From contig JALNWK010000043.1 in assembly GCA_023230925.1 (NCBI GenBank), positions 1 through 23,702 on the forward strand: a stretch of DNA of 23,702 nt. The letters are read 5' to 3'. Below are positions 15,428 through 23,148 of the stretch, in pieces (the first letter of the stretch is position 1; each line of letters opens with the position of its first letter). This DNA is from Limnochordia bacterium. GTDB lineage: Bacteria > Bacillota > Limnochordia > DUMW01. The position numbers and the translations under genes were made by a program. The notes beneath the pieces are model-generated. The model was not told where the DNA came from. It saw nothing but the letters and a program-made list of their open reading frames with translations, and made no database searches.

Positions 15428-16249
15428 ATGTCTGGCAAAAAGCGGTTGGACGTTCTCTTGGTAGAACGGGGACTATTTGAAACAAGGCATAAGGCCCAAG
15501 CTGCGATTATGGCTGGGTCAGTGTTTGTTGACGGTATATGCATGGATAAGTCAGGCTCCTTTGTTCTTGGGGATGCGATCCTTGAGATTAAGGCGGAGTT
15601 TCCCTATGTGGGTCGGGGTGGGCTCAAGCTAGAAAAGGCACTGGAATACTGGCAGATTGACGTTACCGGTACAACCTGCCTGGATGTGGGCGCCTCAACC
15701 GGCGGATTTACCGACTGCCTACTGCAAAGGGGCGCGGCTAAGGTCATTGCCCTTGATGTGGGCTATGGTCAGTTGGCCTGGTCCCTACGCCAGGATCCCC
15801 GGGTAGTAACTATGGAGAGGACGAATATCCGGTATGTTGAGCCGGAGACCCTCGGTCAGCCTGTGGATTTTGTGGTTATTGATGTTTCTTTCATCTCGGT
15901 AACCAAGTTCCTAGACAAGATCAAATCCTTTCTTAAGTTAGGGGGCGAAGTTGTCTCTTTGGTTAAGCCCCAGTTTGAAGCCGGGCCTCACCAGGTGGGC
16001 AAGGGTGGGTTAGTTAAGGATCCAAAAGTGCACAAACAGGTACTCCACTCGGTGGCAGAAAGTGCCCTACACCATAGCTTTAACATTAAGGGTTTTACCT
16101 TTTCCCCCATTCGTGGTGCCAAGGGGAATATTGAGTATTTCATCTACTTGACCTGCAAGAACGAAGAAGTCCTGGCAACATCGGCCATCCTTGGGGAAGT
16201 GGAGTCCACTGTACAAGCGGCCCAGCTGGCCCTTCTAGGGGACAATTGA
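15428..16249 (+). CDS. tlyA: TlyA family rRNA (cytidine-2'-O)-methyltransferase
   Basis: A 273-residue protein with an amino-terminal S4 RNA-binding domain (about 5-65: K-R-L-D-V-L-L-V-E-R-G-L then a G-S-V-F-V-D-G turn) and an FtsJ-type methyltransferase domain with the SAM motif C-L-D-V-G-A-S-T-G-G-F-T-D near 84, D-V-S-F-I-S near 154 and L-V-K-P-Q-F-E near 178. TlyA proteins methylate rRNA and have also been reported as hemolysin-like; the methyltransferase role is the better supported. The ATG directly follows the dxs TAG. The Bacillus equivalent is yqxC in the same place. Confidence 0.94.
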   Translation: MSGKKRLDVLLVERGLFETRHKAQAAIMAGSVFVDGICMDKSGSFVLGDAILEIKAEFPYVGRGGLKLEKALEYWQIDVTGTTCLDVGASTGGFTDCLLQRGAAKVIALDVGYGQLAWSLRQDPRVVTMERTNIRYVEPETLGQPVDFVVIDVSFISVTKFLDKIKSFLKLGGEVVSLVKPQFEAGPHQVGKGGLVKDPKVHKQVLHSVAESALHHSFNIKGFTFSPIRGAKGNIEYFIYLTCKNEEVLATSAILGEVESTVQAAQLALLGDN

Positions 16250-16263
16250 CAAGGGGTGGAGTC

Positions 16264-17121
16264 TTGAAGAGCATTGCCATTATGCATTACTCGAAAAAAG
16301 AAGGAAGTCTGGATGTGATCCATACCCTTCTTGAGGCCTTTAGTGCTAGGTCTGTGCGCGTTATGTTGGAACCAGATACCGCTAGGCTGGCCAGTCGGAT
16401 GGACTTAAGTTGCTCCTTTGAAGCGATAAAAGCCGATGCTGAAGTTCTGCTAGTTCTAGGTGGGGATGGGGCTTTTTTGCGGGCAGCCCACCTAGTTAGC
16501 GATAGCCACCTCCCCATCATGGGGATTAATCTGGGTCATTTGGGTTTCCTTACCGAAGCAGAAATAGCTGATCTGCCAGAGGCTGTTAACAAGCTGGTGG
16601 AAGATGAGTATGTTATTGAAGAACGAATGATGCTAGAGGCGGAAGTCCTGCGGGAGGGTCAGCATCAAGGACCCTTTGCCGCGTTTAATGATATTGTGGT
16701 GACCCGGGGAACCTTCGCCCGGGTGATTCAGGTGGAAGTAAGAGTAGATGGACAATTGACCGCAAGGTTCTCTGCTGATGGATTGATTGTAGCTACCCCC
16801 ACCGGATCTACGGCCTATTCATTATCTGCCGGAGGTCCTGTAGTTAGCCCTCGGGTAGAAGCCTTTGTGATTACCCCCATCTGTCCCCACACTCTGGCCA
16901 GCCGTTCAGTGGTGGTTCATCCCGATGAGCCAATTGAGATTAGTGTTCATAGTCTACACGATCAGGTACGCCTAAGTGTTGATGGACAGCCAGGGATGAA
17001 AATTCAGGCCGAAGACCGTATCTTTATTCAGAAAAGCGAGCGGGTGGCTAGGCTCGTCAGATTGGGTAAACGGGGTTTTTATGAGCTGCTGCGGAATCGT
17101 CTTAGTCATCCCGATGTCTAA
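16264..17121 (+). CDS. nadK: NAD kinase
   Basis: A 285-residue NAD/ATP-NAD kinase. Key motifs are L-G-G-D-G near 66, N-L-G-H-L-G-F-L-T-E near 90 and the long signature S-A-D-G-L-I-V-A-T-P-T-G-S-T-A-Y near 172, followed by S-A-G-G-P. It phosphorylates NAD to NADP. I choose TTG 16264 as start: it gives M-K-S-I-A-I-M, as in the family, with AAGGGG 7 bases upstream. A TTG at 16246 overlaps the tlyA stop and would add six residues without homology. Confidence 0.95.
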   Translation: MKSIAIMHYSKKEGSLDVIHTLLEAFSARSVRVMLEPDTARLASRMDLSCSFEAIKADAEVLLVLGGDGAFLRAAHLVSDSHLPIMGINLGHLGFLTEAEIADLPEAVNKLVEDEYVIEERMMLEAEVLREGQHQGPFAAFNDIVVTRGTFARVIQVEVRVDGQLTARFSADGLIVATPTGSTAYSLSAGGPVVSPRVEAFVITPICPHTLASRSVVVHPDEPIEISVHSLHDQVRLSVDGQPGMKIQAEDRIFIQKSERVARLVRLGKRGFYELLRNRLSHPDV

Positions 17122-17124
17122 GAA

Positions 17125-17193
17125 GGGTGTGGGATAGGCAAAAACGCGTTTATCCTAAGGAAAGACGGATAACACCCGAGGAGATCGGCCGAT
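17125..17193 (+). promoter_or_regulatory. structured intergenic element between nadK and argR
   Basis: The outer arms GGGTGT (17125-17130) and ACACCC (17172-17177) pair perfectly around two alternative inner pairings. GGATA (17132-17136) can pair with TATCC (17151-17155), and TTATCC (17150-17155) can instead pair with GGATAA (17167-17172). A 10-bp palindrome ATCGGCCGAT follows (17184-17193). No terminator T-tract is present. It may be a leader structure for argR or recN; no recognised regulatory family. Confidence 0.35.
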
Positions 17194-17278
17194 TGCGCAG
17201 TGGAGAGCCGAAGTGACGACAATACTTACGAAAGGCGGTGCGGCGACTTTCCCCTCGGGGAGTTGTTGCCTAGATCAC

Positions 17279-17743
17279 ATGAAAAGCAAACGTCAAGCTG
17301 CCATTCTATCGATTATCCGGGAAAAGTCCATCGAGACCCAAAAGCAGTTGCTTGATCGGTTGCAGCTACAAGGATTTGTCGTTACCCAAGCGACGGTCTC
17401 CAGGGATATTAAGGAACTGGGTCTAATTAAGGTGAAGGTGGAAGGAGGACGCTACTGCTACGCGCCGCCTCGTCCACATACGGTAAGTAACGTCGAGGCC
17501 AGGATCCGCCGTGCATTCTCTGATTATGTTGTGGATATTGCTCCCTGCGGAGATTTTGTATTTATCAAGACGTTACCGGGGGCAGCTCAGACAGTCGCGG
17601 GACTGCTTGATGGTCTGGACTGGTCTGAGATCATGGGCACAATTGGTGGGGATGACACTATTTTAGTCCTGGTGCGGGAAGAGGGGGTCCCTGCTAATCC
17701 CTTGGTAAGACAGGTGTTGGCGAAATTGTTGAAGCTACGCTAG
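17279..17743 (+). CDS. argR: arginine repressor ArgR/AhrC
   Basis: A 154-residue protein of normal length. It has an amino-terminal winged helix with T-Q-A-T-V-S-R-D-I-K-E-L-G (about 36-48) and a carboxy-terminal hexamerisation and arginine-binding domain with G-A-A-Q-T-V-A near 101 and G-T-I-G-G-D-D-T-I near 120 (most homologues have A where the second G of T-I-G-G stands). It represses arginine biosynthesis and, in Bacillus, activates catabolism. ATG 17279 gives the standard M-K-x-K-R start. A GTG at 17213 would add 22 residues with no family resemblance. The nearest purine-rich site (17257-17262) is 16 bases away and sits in a small hairpin (17250-17261), so the ribosome binding site is poor. 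No ARG box is visible upstream. Confidence 0.93.
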   Translation: MKSKRQAAILSIIREKSIETQKQLLDRLQLQGFVVTQATVSRDIKELGLIKVKVEGGRYCYAPPRPHTVSNVEARIRRAFSDYVVDIAPCGDFVFIKTLPGAAQTVAGLLDGLDWSEIMGTIGGDDTILVLVREEGVPANPLVRQVLAKLLKLR

Positions 17744-17775
17744 TAGTAAAACCTACAAAAGGACGGTGAAATCCT

Positions 17776-19491
17776 GTGCTGGTTGAGCTTTCCATCCGGA
17801 ATTATGCGGTAATAGAGAGTGTGGACCTTTCCTTTGGGCCGGGGATGAATGTGCTCACCGGCGAGACGGGTGCGGGCAAGTCAGTAATCATAGGAGCGTT
17901 GGGACTTTTATTAGGTGGTCGGGCCTCTGGGGATTTGATCCGCACCGGAAGTGAATCAGTGGTTGTTGAGGGCTTTTTTACACTTCCCCAGTCACCGCAA
18001 TTGCGTCAGATCCTCGATGAGTATGGACTTTCTGTGGAGCACAATGAGTTGATCATTTCGCGGGAAGTAACCCGTACCGGACGGAATAGATGTCGGATTA
18101 ATGACCGAATGGTTAACGTAGGTGTTTTACAGACTGTGGGTAGTTATCTTGTGGACCTATGTGGTCAACATGAACATCAATCATTACTGAGACCCCAGTT
18201 GCATACACAGTTAGTAGATCAGTTTGGAGGCGCGGAATTACTCTCCTACCGCAAGGATGTGGCCCGCAGTTACCAAGAGGTACGGAAGATTTTAAGTGAG
18301 CTGGTTACCTTAGAGCAACAGAGCAAGGAAGCGGCAAGGCAGGTTGATCTACTTCAGTTTCAGATCTCCGAAATTGAACAGGCGCAGCTAGTACCCGGGG
18401 AAGAGGAAGAGCTGCAAGCTAGACGTCAGGTTTTGGCCAATCAACAGACCCTACAGGAGCATTGCTATGCTAGTTATCGGCTTCTCTATGAAGGGGAGGA
18501 GTATCGGCCAGCTGTAATAGATCTTTTAGGTGAGACCCTGACCCATCTTGGGGAAGTGGCAGAAACGGACAAGCGTCTGGTTGAGACTGTGGCCATGCTG
18601 GAATCGGCCATGGTGGAGATTCAAGAAGTCTCGGGGGTTGTACGGGACTATTTAGACGAACTACAAGCAGATCCAGCGGAGCTTGATGAAGTGGAAAGAC
18701 GCCTGACGGACATAGGACGCCTTAAGAGGAAGTATGGCGATTCGGTGGAGGAAATACTCATCTACTGTAGAAAGATGCGAGAGGAATTAACACTGGTTAG
18801 CGGTTCCGAGGAGCGTATCGCCGAACTAGAGACACTGCTTAAACAAGAGAAGCAATCGCTTAGGGAATCAGCACAGCATCTTACCAGACTGCGAAAACAA
18901 GCTGCCGCTGTAATTGAAGATGGTGTTGCGGCAAGGTTGACAAAACTAAACATGAAGGATCCACGGTTTGTAGTTCAAATGCAACCTGCAGCTGGAGAGG
19001 GCAGCGTGGATTGCGATGGTAGTAGTATTGGTTCCGAGGGAGCGGAGAAGCTTGAGTTTTACATCTCTACAAATCCCGGGGAAGAGCCAAAACCCCTTAG
19101 TAGAATTGCCTCCGGTGGAGAGATCTCTCGGGTGATGCTGGCCTTAAAGCTAGTATTTGCCGAAAGCGATCCCGTACCGACAATGGTCTTCGATGAGATC
19201 GATGCGGGGATCGGTGGAAAGACAGCAGGTCAAGTTGCCACACAGCTGGCAGAGGTAGCCAAGTTTCGCCAAGTCCTGTGTATTACCCACCTACCCCAGG
19301 TGGCCAGCATTGGTGAGCACCACTTCCAAATAAGTAAGACCAGTACCCACAGGGCTACTTCCGTGGAGGTGCTGCCATTAACCGAGTCCCAGCGGGTCGA
19401 GGAGATAGCACGCATGCTAGGAGGGGCGGACTTAAGCGAGAAGACCCGGGAGTTAGCCCGGGAGCTTCTAGCAATTGCCAAGAGCAGCTAA
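17776..19491 (+). CDS. recN: DNA repair protein RecN
   Basis: A 571-residue SMC-like ATPase: Walker A G-E-T-G-A-G-K-S at 29-36, long coiled-coil arms (about 155-370), the ABC signature R-I-A-S-G-G-E-I-S-R near 440 and Walker B T-M-V-F-D-E-I-D-A-G-I-G-G near 468. It is of normal length for the family. RecN tethers and organises broken DNA ends in double-strand break repair. GTG 17776 is preceded by AAAGGACGGTGA. It lies 32 bases after argR, the usual neighbour. Confidence 0.96.
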   Translation: MLVELSIRNYAVIESVDLSFGPGMNVLTGETGAGKSVIIGALGLLLGGRASGDLIRTGSESVVVEGFFTLPQSPQLRQILDEYGLSVEHNELIISREVTRTGRNRCRINDRMVNVGVLQTVGSYLVDLCGQHEHQSLLRPQLHTQLVDQFGGAELLSYRKDVARSYQEVRKILSELVTLEQQSKEAARQVDLLQFQISEIEQAQLVPGEEEELQARRQVLANQQTLQEHCYASYRLLYEGEEYRPAVIDLLGETLTHLGEVAETDKRLVETVAMLESAMVEIQEVSGVVRDYLDELQADPAELDEVERRLTDIGRLKRKYGDSVEEILIYCRKMREELTLVSGSEERIAELETLLKQEKQSLRESAQHLTRLRKQAAAVIEDGVAARLTKLNMKDPRFVVQMQPAAGEGSVDCDGSSIGSEGAEKLEFYISTNPGEEPKPLSRIASGGEISRVMLALKLVFAESDPVPTMVFDEIDAGIGGKTAGQVATQLAEVAKFRQVLCITHLPQVASIGEHHFQISKTSTHRATSVEVLPLTESQRVEEIARMLGGADLSEKTRELARELLAIAKSS

Positions 19492-19506
19492 ACAGCATGC
19501 CGGGTT

Positions 19507-19528
19507 CCAGGACGCGGCTGTGTCCTGG
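19507..19528 (+). repeat. perfect 7-bp inverted repeat after recN
   Basis: CCAGGAC (19507-19513) pairs with GTCCTGG (19522-19528) across an 8-base loop. Only TTAT follows, so it is a poor intrinsic terminator alone. It may act with the stronger hairpin at 19569-19608. Confidence 0.5.
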
Positions 19529-19568
19529 TTATCGATTAGTTAGCATTATCTTGCTTAAATAATGTAAG

Positions 19569-19614
19569 CCTCCCGAGGGCATATTACAACTATGATGCGC
19601 TTGGGGGGGTTTTT
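19569..19614 (+). terminator. terminator-like hairpin abutting the spoIVB start
   Basis: CCTCCCGAG (19569-19577) can pair over 9 positions (two G-T pairs) with CTTGGGGGG (19600-19608), and five T residues (19610-19614) follow. The T-tract ends exactly at the GTG of spoIVB (19615), so the hairpin is either the recN operon terminator or an attenuator for spoIVB. It also covers the spoIVB ribosome binding region (the G run). Confidence 0.6.
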
Positions 19615-20898
19615 GTGAACAAATCGCAGTTTAGAACCCTTTTATGTTTTCTAATCTTGGTTGTCAATTTAGGTCTTATTGGTTGCTACGGCGTGATCGG
19701 TCTGCCCAGTAGCCTTCGTCTACCCTACGGAGATAGCCAGCAGATTCGTCTTGCCTCGTTGTTCTCCTTGAAATCTACAGATCTTGGTTTTACCGTGGAC
19801 CCAGAGAATCTAGTGACGATTGTCGCTGACAAATCCGGCAGTTTCGATCTACAGGTCCTTTTTATGGGGATTTTCCCGATTAAGGGCCTAGTGGTAGATG
19901 TGGTACCCCGCTATGAAGTTATTCCTGGAGGTCAAGCCATCGGGGTGATGGTGGCTCCCCAAGGCCTCCTCGTCGTTGACTATGTTCCATTGAATACGAT
20001 TGAAGGGAGCGTAGTCAATCCGGCAAAGGATGCTGGGTTGCGCAAAGGAGACGTGATCTTAAGTATTGAAAACCAATCTGTCCGCAGGTCTGAGGAGGTG
20101 CGTACCTTCGTTGAGCGGGCGGGGCAGATGGGTACCAGTCTGCGGTTAAAAGTGCAAAGGGATGGTCGCGTCTTTTATACAAATATTAAACCGGTACTGG
20201 TCGAGGAAAGAACGTCAAGAGGACGTTCGCTAACCACCTATCTGCTGGGGTTGTACTTAGAGGAACCGGTAGTGGGCGTGGGGACCTTGACCTTCTATGA
20301 GCCAAAGAGCGGTCGCTTCGCCGCCCTAGGGCATATGGTAGTTGACGGCAGTAACCAGCAGGCTAGGGTCTTTGAAGGCCAAATTGTGCCGGCGGTGATC
20401 GCCGGGATTACCAGTGGCAGTAAAGGACGTCCTGGTGAAAAGATTGGCGCATTGCTTGATGATGGCAAGAAGCTAGGGGAGATTTCAAAGAATTGTGCCT
20501 ACGGGATCTATGGGAAGCTTACCCAAAAACTGGACCATGGATTGATCACTACGCCAATTCCTGTGGCGTTGGCCCGTCAAGTGAAAATAGGACCGGCTAC
20601 GATCCTTACGGTCCTTAGCGGGGAGAAAGTCGAAGAGTTCACCGTGGAGATTGTACGCATCGGGAATCAATCCTCGGCGTCGGATAAGGGACTGGTGATT
20701 GAGATCACCGACCAACGGTTACTAGAGAAAACTGGTGGGATCATACAAGGGATGAGCGGTAGTCCTATCATCCAAGACGGTTATCTAGTCGGTGCCATCA
20801 CCCATGTCTTTGTCAGCAATCCCACGCGGGGTTATGGCATTTTGGCGGAGTGGATGCTACTAGAGGCAGGGATCGCCGAGCAAAAGGAAGCCGCGTAG
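19615..20898 (+). CDS. spoIVB: SpoIVB signalling serine protease (peptidase S55)
   Basis: A 427-residue protein: amino-terminal membrane/signal helix (about 8-28), PDZ domain (about 105-190, with A-G-L-R-K-G-D-V-I-L-S), then the S55 peptidase domain. The likely catalytic triad is H240 in A-L-G-H-M-V, D366 in E-I-T-D and S381 in G-M-S-G-S-P. The spacings (126 and 15) agree closely with H236/D363/S378 of B. subtilis SpoIVB. It is made in the forespore and cleaves SpoIVFA to trigger pro-sigma-K processing in the mother cell. GTG 19615 gives the expected amino terminus. It follows recN as in most spore formers, but spo0A does not follow it here. Confidence 0.95.
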   Translation: MNKSQFRTLLCFLILVVNLGLIGCYGVIGLPSSLRLPYGDSQQIRLASLFSLKSTDLGFTVDPENLVTIVADKSGSFDLQVLFMGIFPIKGLVVDVVPRYEVIPGGQAIGVMVAPQGLLVVDYVPLNTIEGSVVNPAKDAGLRKGDVILSIENQSVRRSEEVRTFVERAGQMGTSLRLKVQRDGRVFYTNIKPVLVEERTSRGRSLTTYLLGLYLEEPVVGVGTLTFYEPKSGRFAALGHMVVDGSNQQARVFEGQIVPAVIAGITSGSKGRPGEKIGALLDDGKKLGEISKNCAYGIYGKLTQKLDHGLITTPIPVALARQVKIGPATILTVLSGEKVEEFTVEIVRIGNQSSASDKGLVIEITDQRLLEKTGGIIQGMSGSPIIQDGYLVGAITHVFVSNPTRGYGILAEWMLLEAGIAEQKEAA

Positions 20899-20933
20899 CA
20901 GTCTCCGCGATCGAAAATCCTTCTTTGCTACGC
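20893..20933 (+). repeat. inverted repeat spanning the end of spoIVB
   Basis: GCGTAGC (20893-20899, covering the spoIVB stop) pairs perfectly with GCTACGC (20927-20933) across 27 bases. There is no T-tract behind it, so it is not a standard terminator. Confidence 0.35.
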
Positions 20934-20953
20934 AAATATCTGGTAGGTATACT
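20925..20953 (+). promoter_or_regulatory. candidate sigma-A promoter downstream of spoIVB
   Basis: TTGCTA (20925-20930; 4 of 6) and TATACT (20948-20953; 5 of 6) stand 17 bases apart. It points into the lactonase remnant and occupies the place where a spo0A promoter would normally be. It could be a relic or chance. Confidence 0.35.
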
Positions 20954-21000
20954 CTACTTGGGCCATTTCAAGCATCCTTTCAACCGCCATAACTGGAATA

Positions 21001-21478
21001 GTGAGGGTTGTATTTTCGAAGGGTGCGGGGAATGGTCCTTACGGATTGATCTATAGAAAGGGCGTTACAGGGTTTATTGCCAAAAGTAACTCAGAAAGTC
21101 AGGGGCTAGTACCGGTGCAAACAGTCCGGGCGCCGAAACATCCCGAAAACACCGGTGCGCACATCCACGTGCACCCCTCCGGCAGATTTCTCTATGGATC
21201 TAATCGAGGTTATGATAGCCTTGTGATCTACCAGATCGAGCAGGATACGGGAAAACTTGCCTATGTGGGCTACCAACCAACCTTAGGCCAAACACCCAGG
21301 AATGTTACGATCGATCCAACTGGTGACTGGCTCTTGGTAGCCAATCAGGATAGTGATAACATAGTCTTGACCATAGAACAAAGGACGGGGACACTAGCGG
21401 CAAACGGCCAGGGTCTCGAAGTGGCCTCGTCCGGTGTGCGTCCAGATGGCCGATTGCCAGAGCTTTCGAACGGGCTGA
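21001..21478 (+). pseudogene. truncated, frameshifted lactonase-family (YkgB/6-phosphogluconolactonase-like) remnant
   Basis: The frame encodes the last blades of a seven-bladed beta-propeller lactonase. Diagnostic pieces include E-N-T-G-A-H-I-H-V-H-P-S-G-R-F-L-Y-G-S-N-R-G, then T-P-R-N-V-T-I-D-P-T-G-D-W-L-L-V-A-N-Q-D-S-D-N. Two kinds of damage are visible. First, the amino-terminal half or more (family about 340-350 residues) is absent and the stretch before E-N-T-G-A is compressed. Second, one extra base near 21430 turns the expected family ending A-S-P-V-C-V into A-S-S-G-V-R; removing one base restores A-S-P-V-C-V-Q-M and a stop at 21476-21478. Intact homologues hydrolyse sugar lactones in the cytoplasm. 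This copy is almost certainly non-functional. Confidence 0.8.
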
Positions 21479-21502
21479 TGCTTGTTTGGGAGACAGACAT
21501 AG

Positions 21503-22027
21503 TCAGGAACCACCGTCTTCCGACCAGACAAAGGGGATGCGATCATAGAGTCTACCCCAGTGAGTCTTTTCGATGCGGTAGTCTTCCCGCCTTCTCGCAA
21601 ACCAGATTGTTATTCTGGAGCTGAACGCGGGAGGCTCAAGTCCGCGTGAAGCTGGACGTATCGACAGAAAACCGGATACAACAGCACTATCTGGATCGGG
21701 AAACAGGCAATCATGCCACGTACAGGTAACCTCAAAGGTGGGCGGGATCTCTGGAAGGTGGTATGTATCGCAGTAGCTAGCGTAGTAGGTATCAAACTCC
21801 CTGGCGGTCACCTTAATCGGCGCTTCTTCCGGCGAATCGGGAATGTTGTATATTAGATCAATTTCTGGAAACAGATACGGCAACATCGTCTTGGCATCTC
21901 CGTAGAAGAAGTCTTTGCAGAACGCGGTGGCCATGTACAGAGGATGATCTTGATTCCAAGGTCTGGTGTCGTTTCCTGTAGCACCTATTAGGGGCAGCCC
22001 GATCTCCTGCCTACCAGCACTGATCAC
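21503..22027 (-). CDS. hypothetical protein, possible NTF2-like domain
   Basis: 174 residues from a GTG at 22027, 10 bases after the preceding minus-strand gene. The stretch F-C-K-D-F-F-Y-G-D-A-K-T-M-L-P-Y (about 36-51) and a later strand pattern (V-V-S-G-F-L-S-I-R then I-T-I-W-F-A-R-R) resemble the opening helix and closing strands of NTF2-like domains (DUF4878/DUF4829 type), common in secreted Bacillota proteins. There is no signal peptide in this frame. The ribosome binding site (GGAAGG) touches the GTG, so a later start (ATG about 22 residues from the end of the leader, near 21933) is possible. It converges on the lactonase remnant with 24 bases between. Function unknown. Confidence 0.55.
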   Translation of the reverse strand: MISAGRQEIGLPLIGATGNDTRPWNQDHPLYMATAFCKDFFYGDAKTMLPYLFPEIDLIYNIPDSPEEAPIKVTAREFDTYYASYCDTYHLPEIPPTFEVTCTWHDCLFPDPDSAVVSGFLSIRPASRGLEPPAFSSRITIWFARRREDYRIEKTHWGRLYDRIPFVWSEDGGS

Positions 22028-22037
22028 CTTCCATTCG

Positions 22038-23036
22038 TTAAAACAGCGGCAGTGTATCGTCGGGGGGAAACCAGATATCTTTGGCCAGGTAGATGTAGTG
22101 ATGGACCGGGATTATATAACGACCAGTTGTGTCTGACATGTTAACCTTGATATTGATCTGTAAGACATCCTCATAGGTCAGGTTATTCCACGGATTATCG
22201 AAGAGCTCAATTGTGACCTCTCTAGTCGTCTCGGTGGTCCACCGTGGATATCCGGCAACTGGCAGGGATGGTAGAAAGTCCCCCTGAAAGAAGGACTGCC
22301 ATTGTGAGAAATCCCAGGTCTCCCTTAGGGAACTATGTAGAAACGCTTTGTAGAGCGTGTTTGCGTCCTGGGTCGCAAAAAGCCAGCGGGTTAGCATTCC
22401 GATGTAGTTGCGCCACTCGGCATTATGGCCCCGGGAAGCCGTAAGCAACTCAAGCCCCTGGAATAAGTCTTGGGTTGTTTCTTCATTTCTCGTGTTACTA
22501 GTCAGGATTCCGATCACTACTTTTTGCTCCGGATGCATGATGGTTTTGATGCTACCCACCTTTCCATCCTCATTATAATAATGGAGCAACGCCTTGCGCT
22601 GCACAGTTGTGGTGGTGGGCAGGAAGTAGAAGCACCTATTCCAATAACAGGGGTAGTGCAGACCGCTGTAATCTAGATCATAAAAGTCAATGGATGAGTT
22701 CAGCACGTAGGGGGTAAGATCCACCAGTAGCTGTGGAGTACTGTCCAACAGATAGGATGCGTTTGTTTCCGATAGGACAACCACGTCAGGCAGTTGTTCT
22801 CCAACAACCATAAGGACCAGGCTGTCCATGAGAGCCGGCCTTATTTCGTAGTTTTCGATGCCAATTTCCATGAGGATGTTAGCGATGCTCTCATGTGGAT
22901 AGCACTCATCAACTACTAGGATCTCCAATGGGGCTTCGTAACTAGGTGCTCTTCGTTCCACTCGTCCCCAGACGGCTACCCCGACAAAAAGGGCCCAAAT
23001 GCATAGGGTGATTCCTAAGCGAACCCTGCGCTGCAT
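22038..23036 (-). CDS. membrane-anchored extracytoplasmic protein, weakly like solute-binding proteins
   Basis: 332 residues with an excellent ribosome binding site (GGAGGAGG, complement of 23043-23050) before the ATG. The basic start M-Q-R-R-V-R is followed by one helix (about 7-24), so it is a signal anchor; there is no proper lipobox cysteine. The outside part has L-P-D-V-V-V-L-S-E-T-N-A-S-Y-L-L followed by L-V-D-L-T-P-Y-V (about 92-122). This resembles the lobe-1 pattern of ABC sugar-binding proteins (x-P-D-V-x-x-x-x then L-D-L-T-P-Y), and a Y-Y-N-x-D-G piece follows near 165. It is shorter than a usual binding protein (about 400-450) and no permease genes are near. Function unknown. Confidence 0.7.
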   Translation of the reverse strand: MQRRVRLGITLCIWALFVGVAVWGRVERRAPSYEAPLEILVVDECYPHESIANILMEIGIENYEIRPALMDSLVLMVVGEQLPDVVVLSETNASYLLDSTPQLLVDLTPYVLNSSIDFYDLDYSGLHYPCYWNRCFYFLPTTTTVQRKALLHYYNEDGKVGSIKTIMHPEQKVVIGILTSNTRNEETTQDLFQGLELLTASRGHNAEWRNYIGMLTRWLFATQDANTLYKAFLHSSLRETWDFSQWQSFFQGDFLPSLPVAGYPRWTTETTREVTIELFDNPWNNLTYEDVLQINIKVNMSDTTGRYIIPVHHYIYLAKDIWFPPDDTLPLF

Positions 23037-23148
23037 AGAACAGCCTCCTCCATGAAAACAATATGGAAGTCACATTTGTCTGCCCAGCGAGCTAGACGAT
23101 GATTTTTAACCAAATCGCTCTAGACTGACTTCGTACTGATTGTTTATA

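Noticed and set aside
20850..21056. 68-codon plus-strand frame across the end of spoIVB
   Set aside because: It is an out-of-frame extension of the spoIVB tail and lacks a ribosome binding site or any family resemblance.
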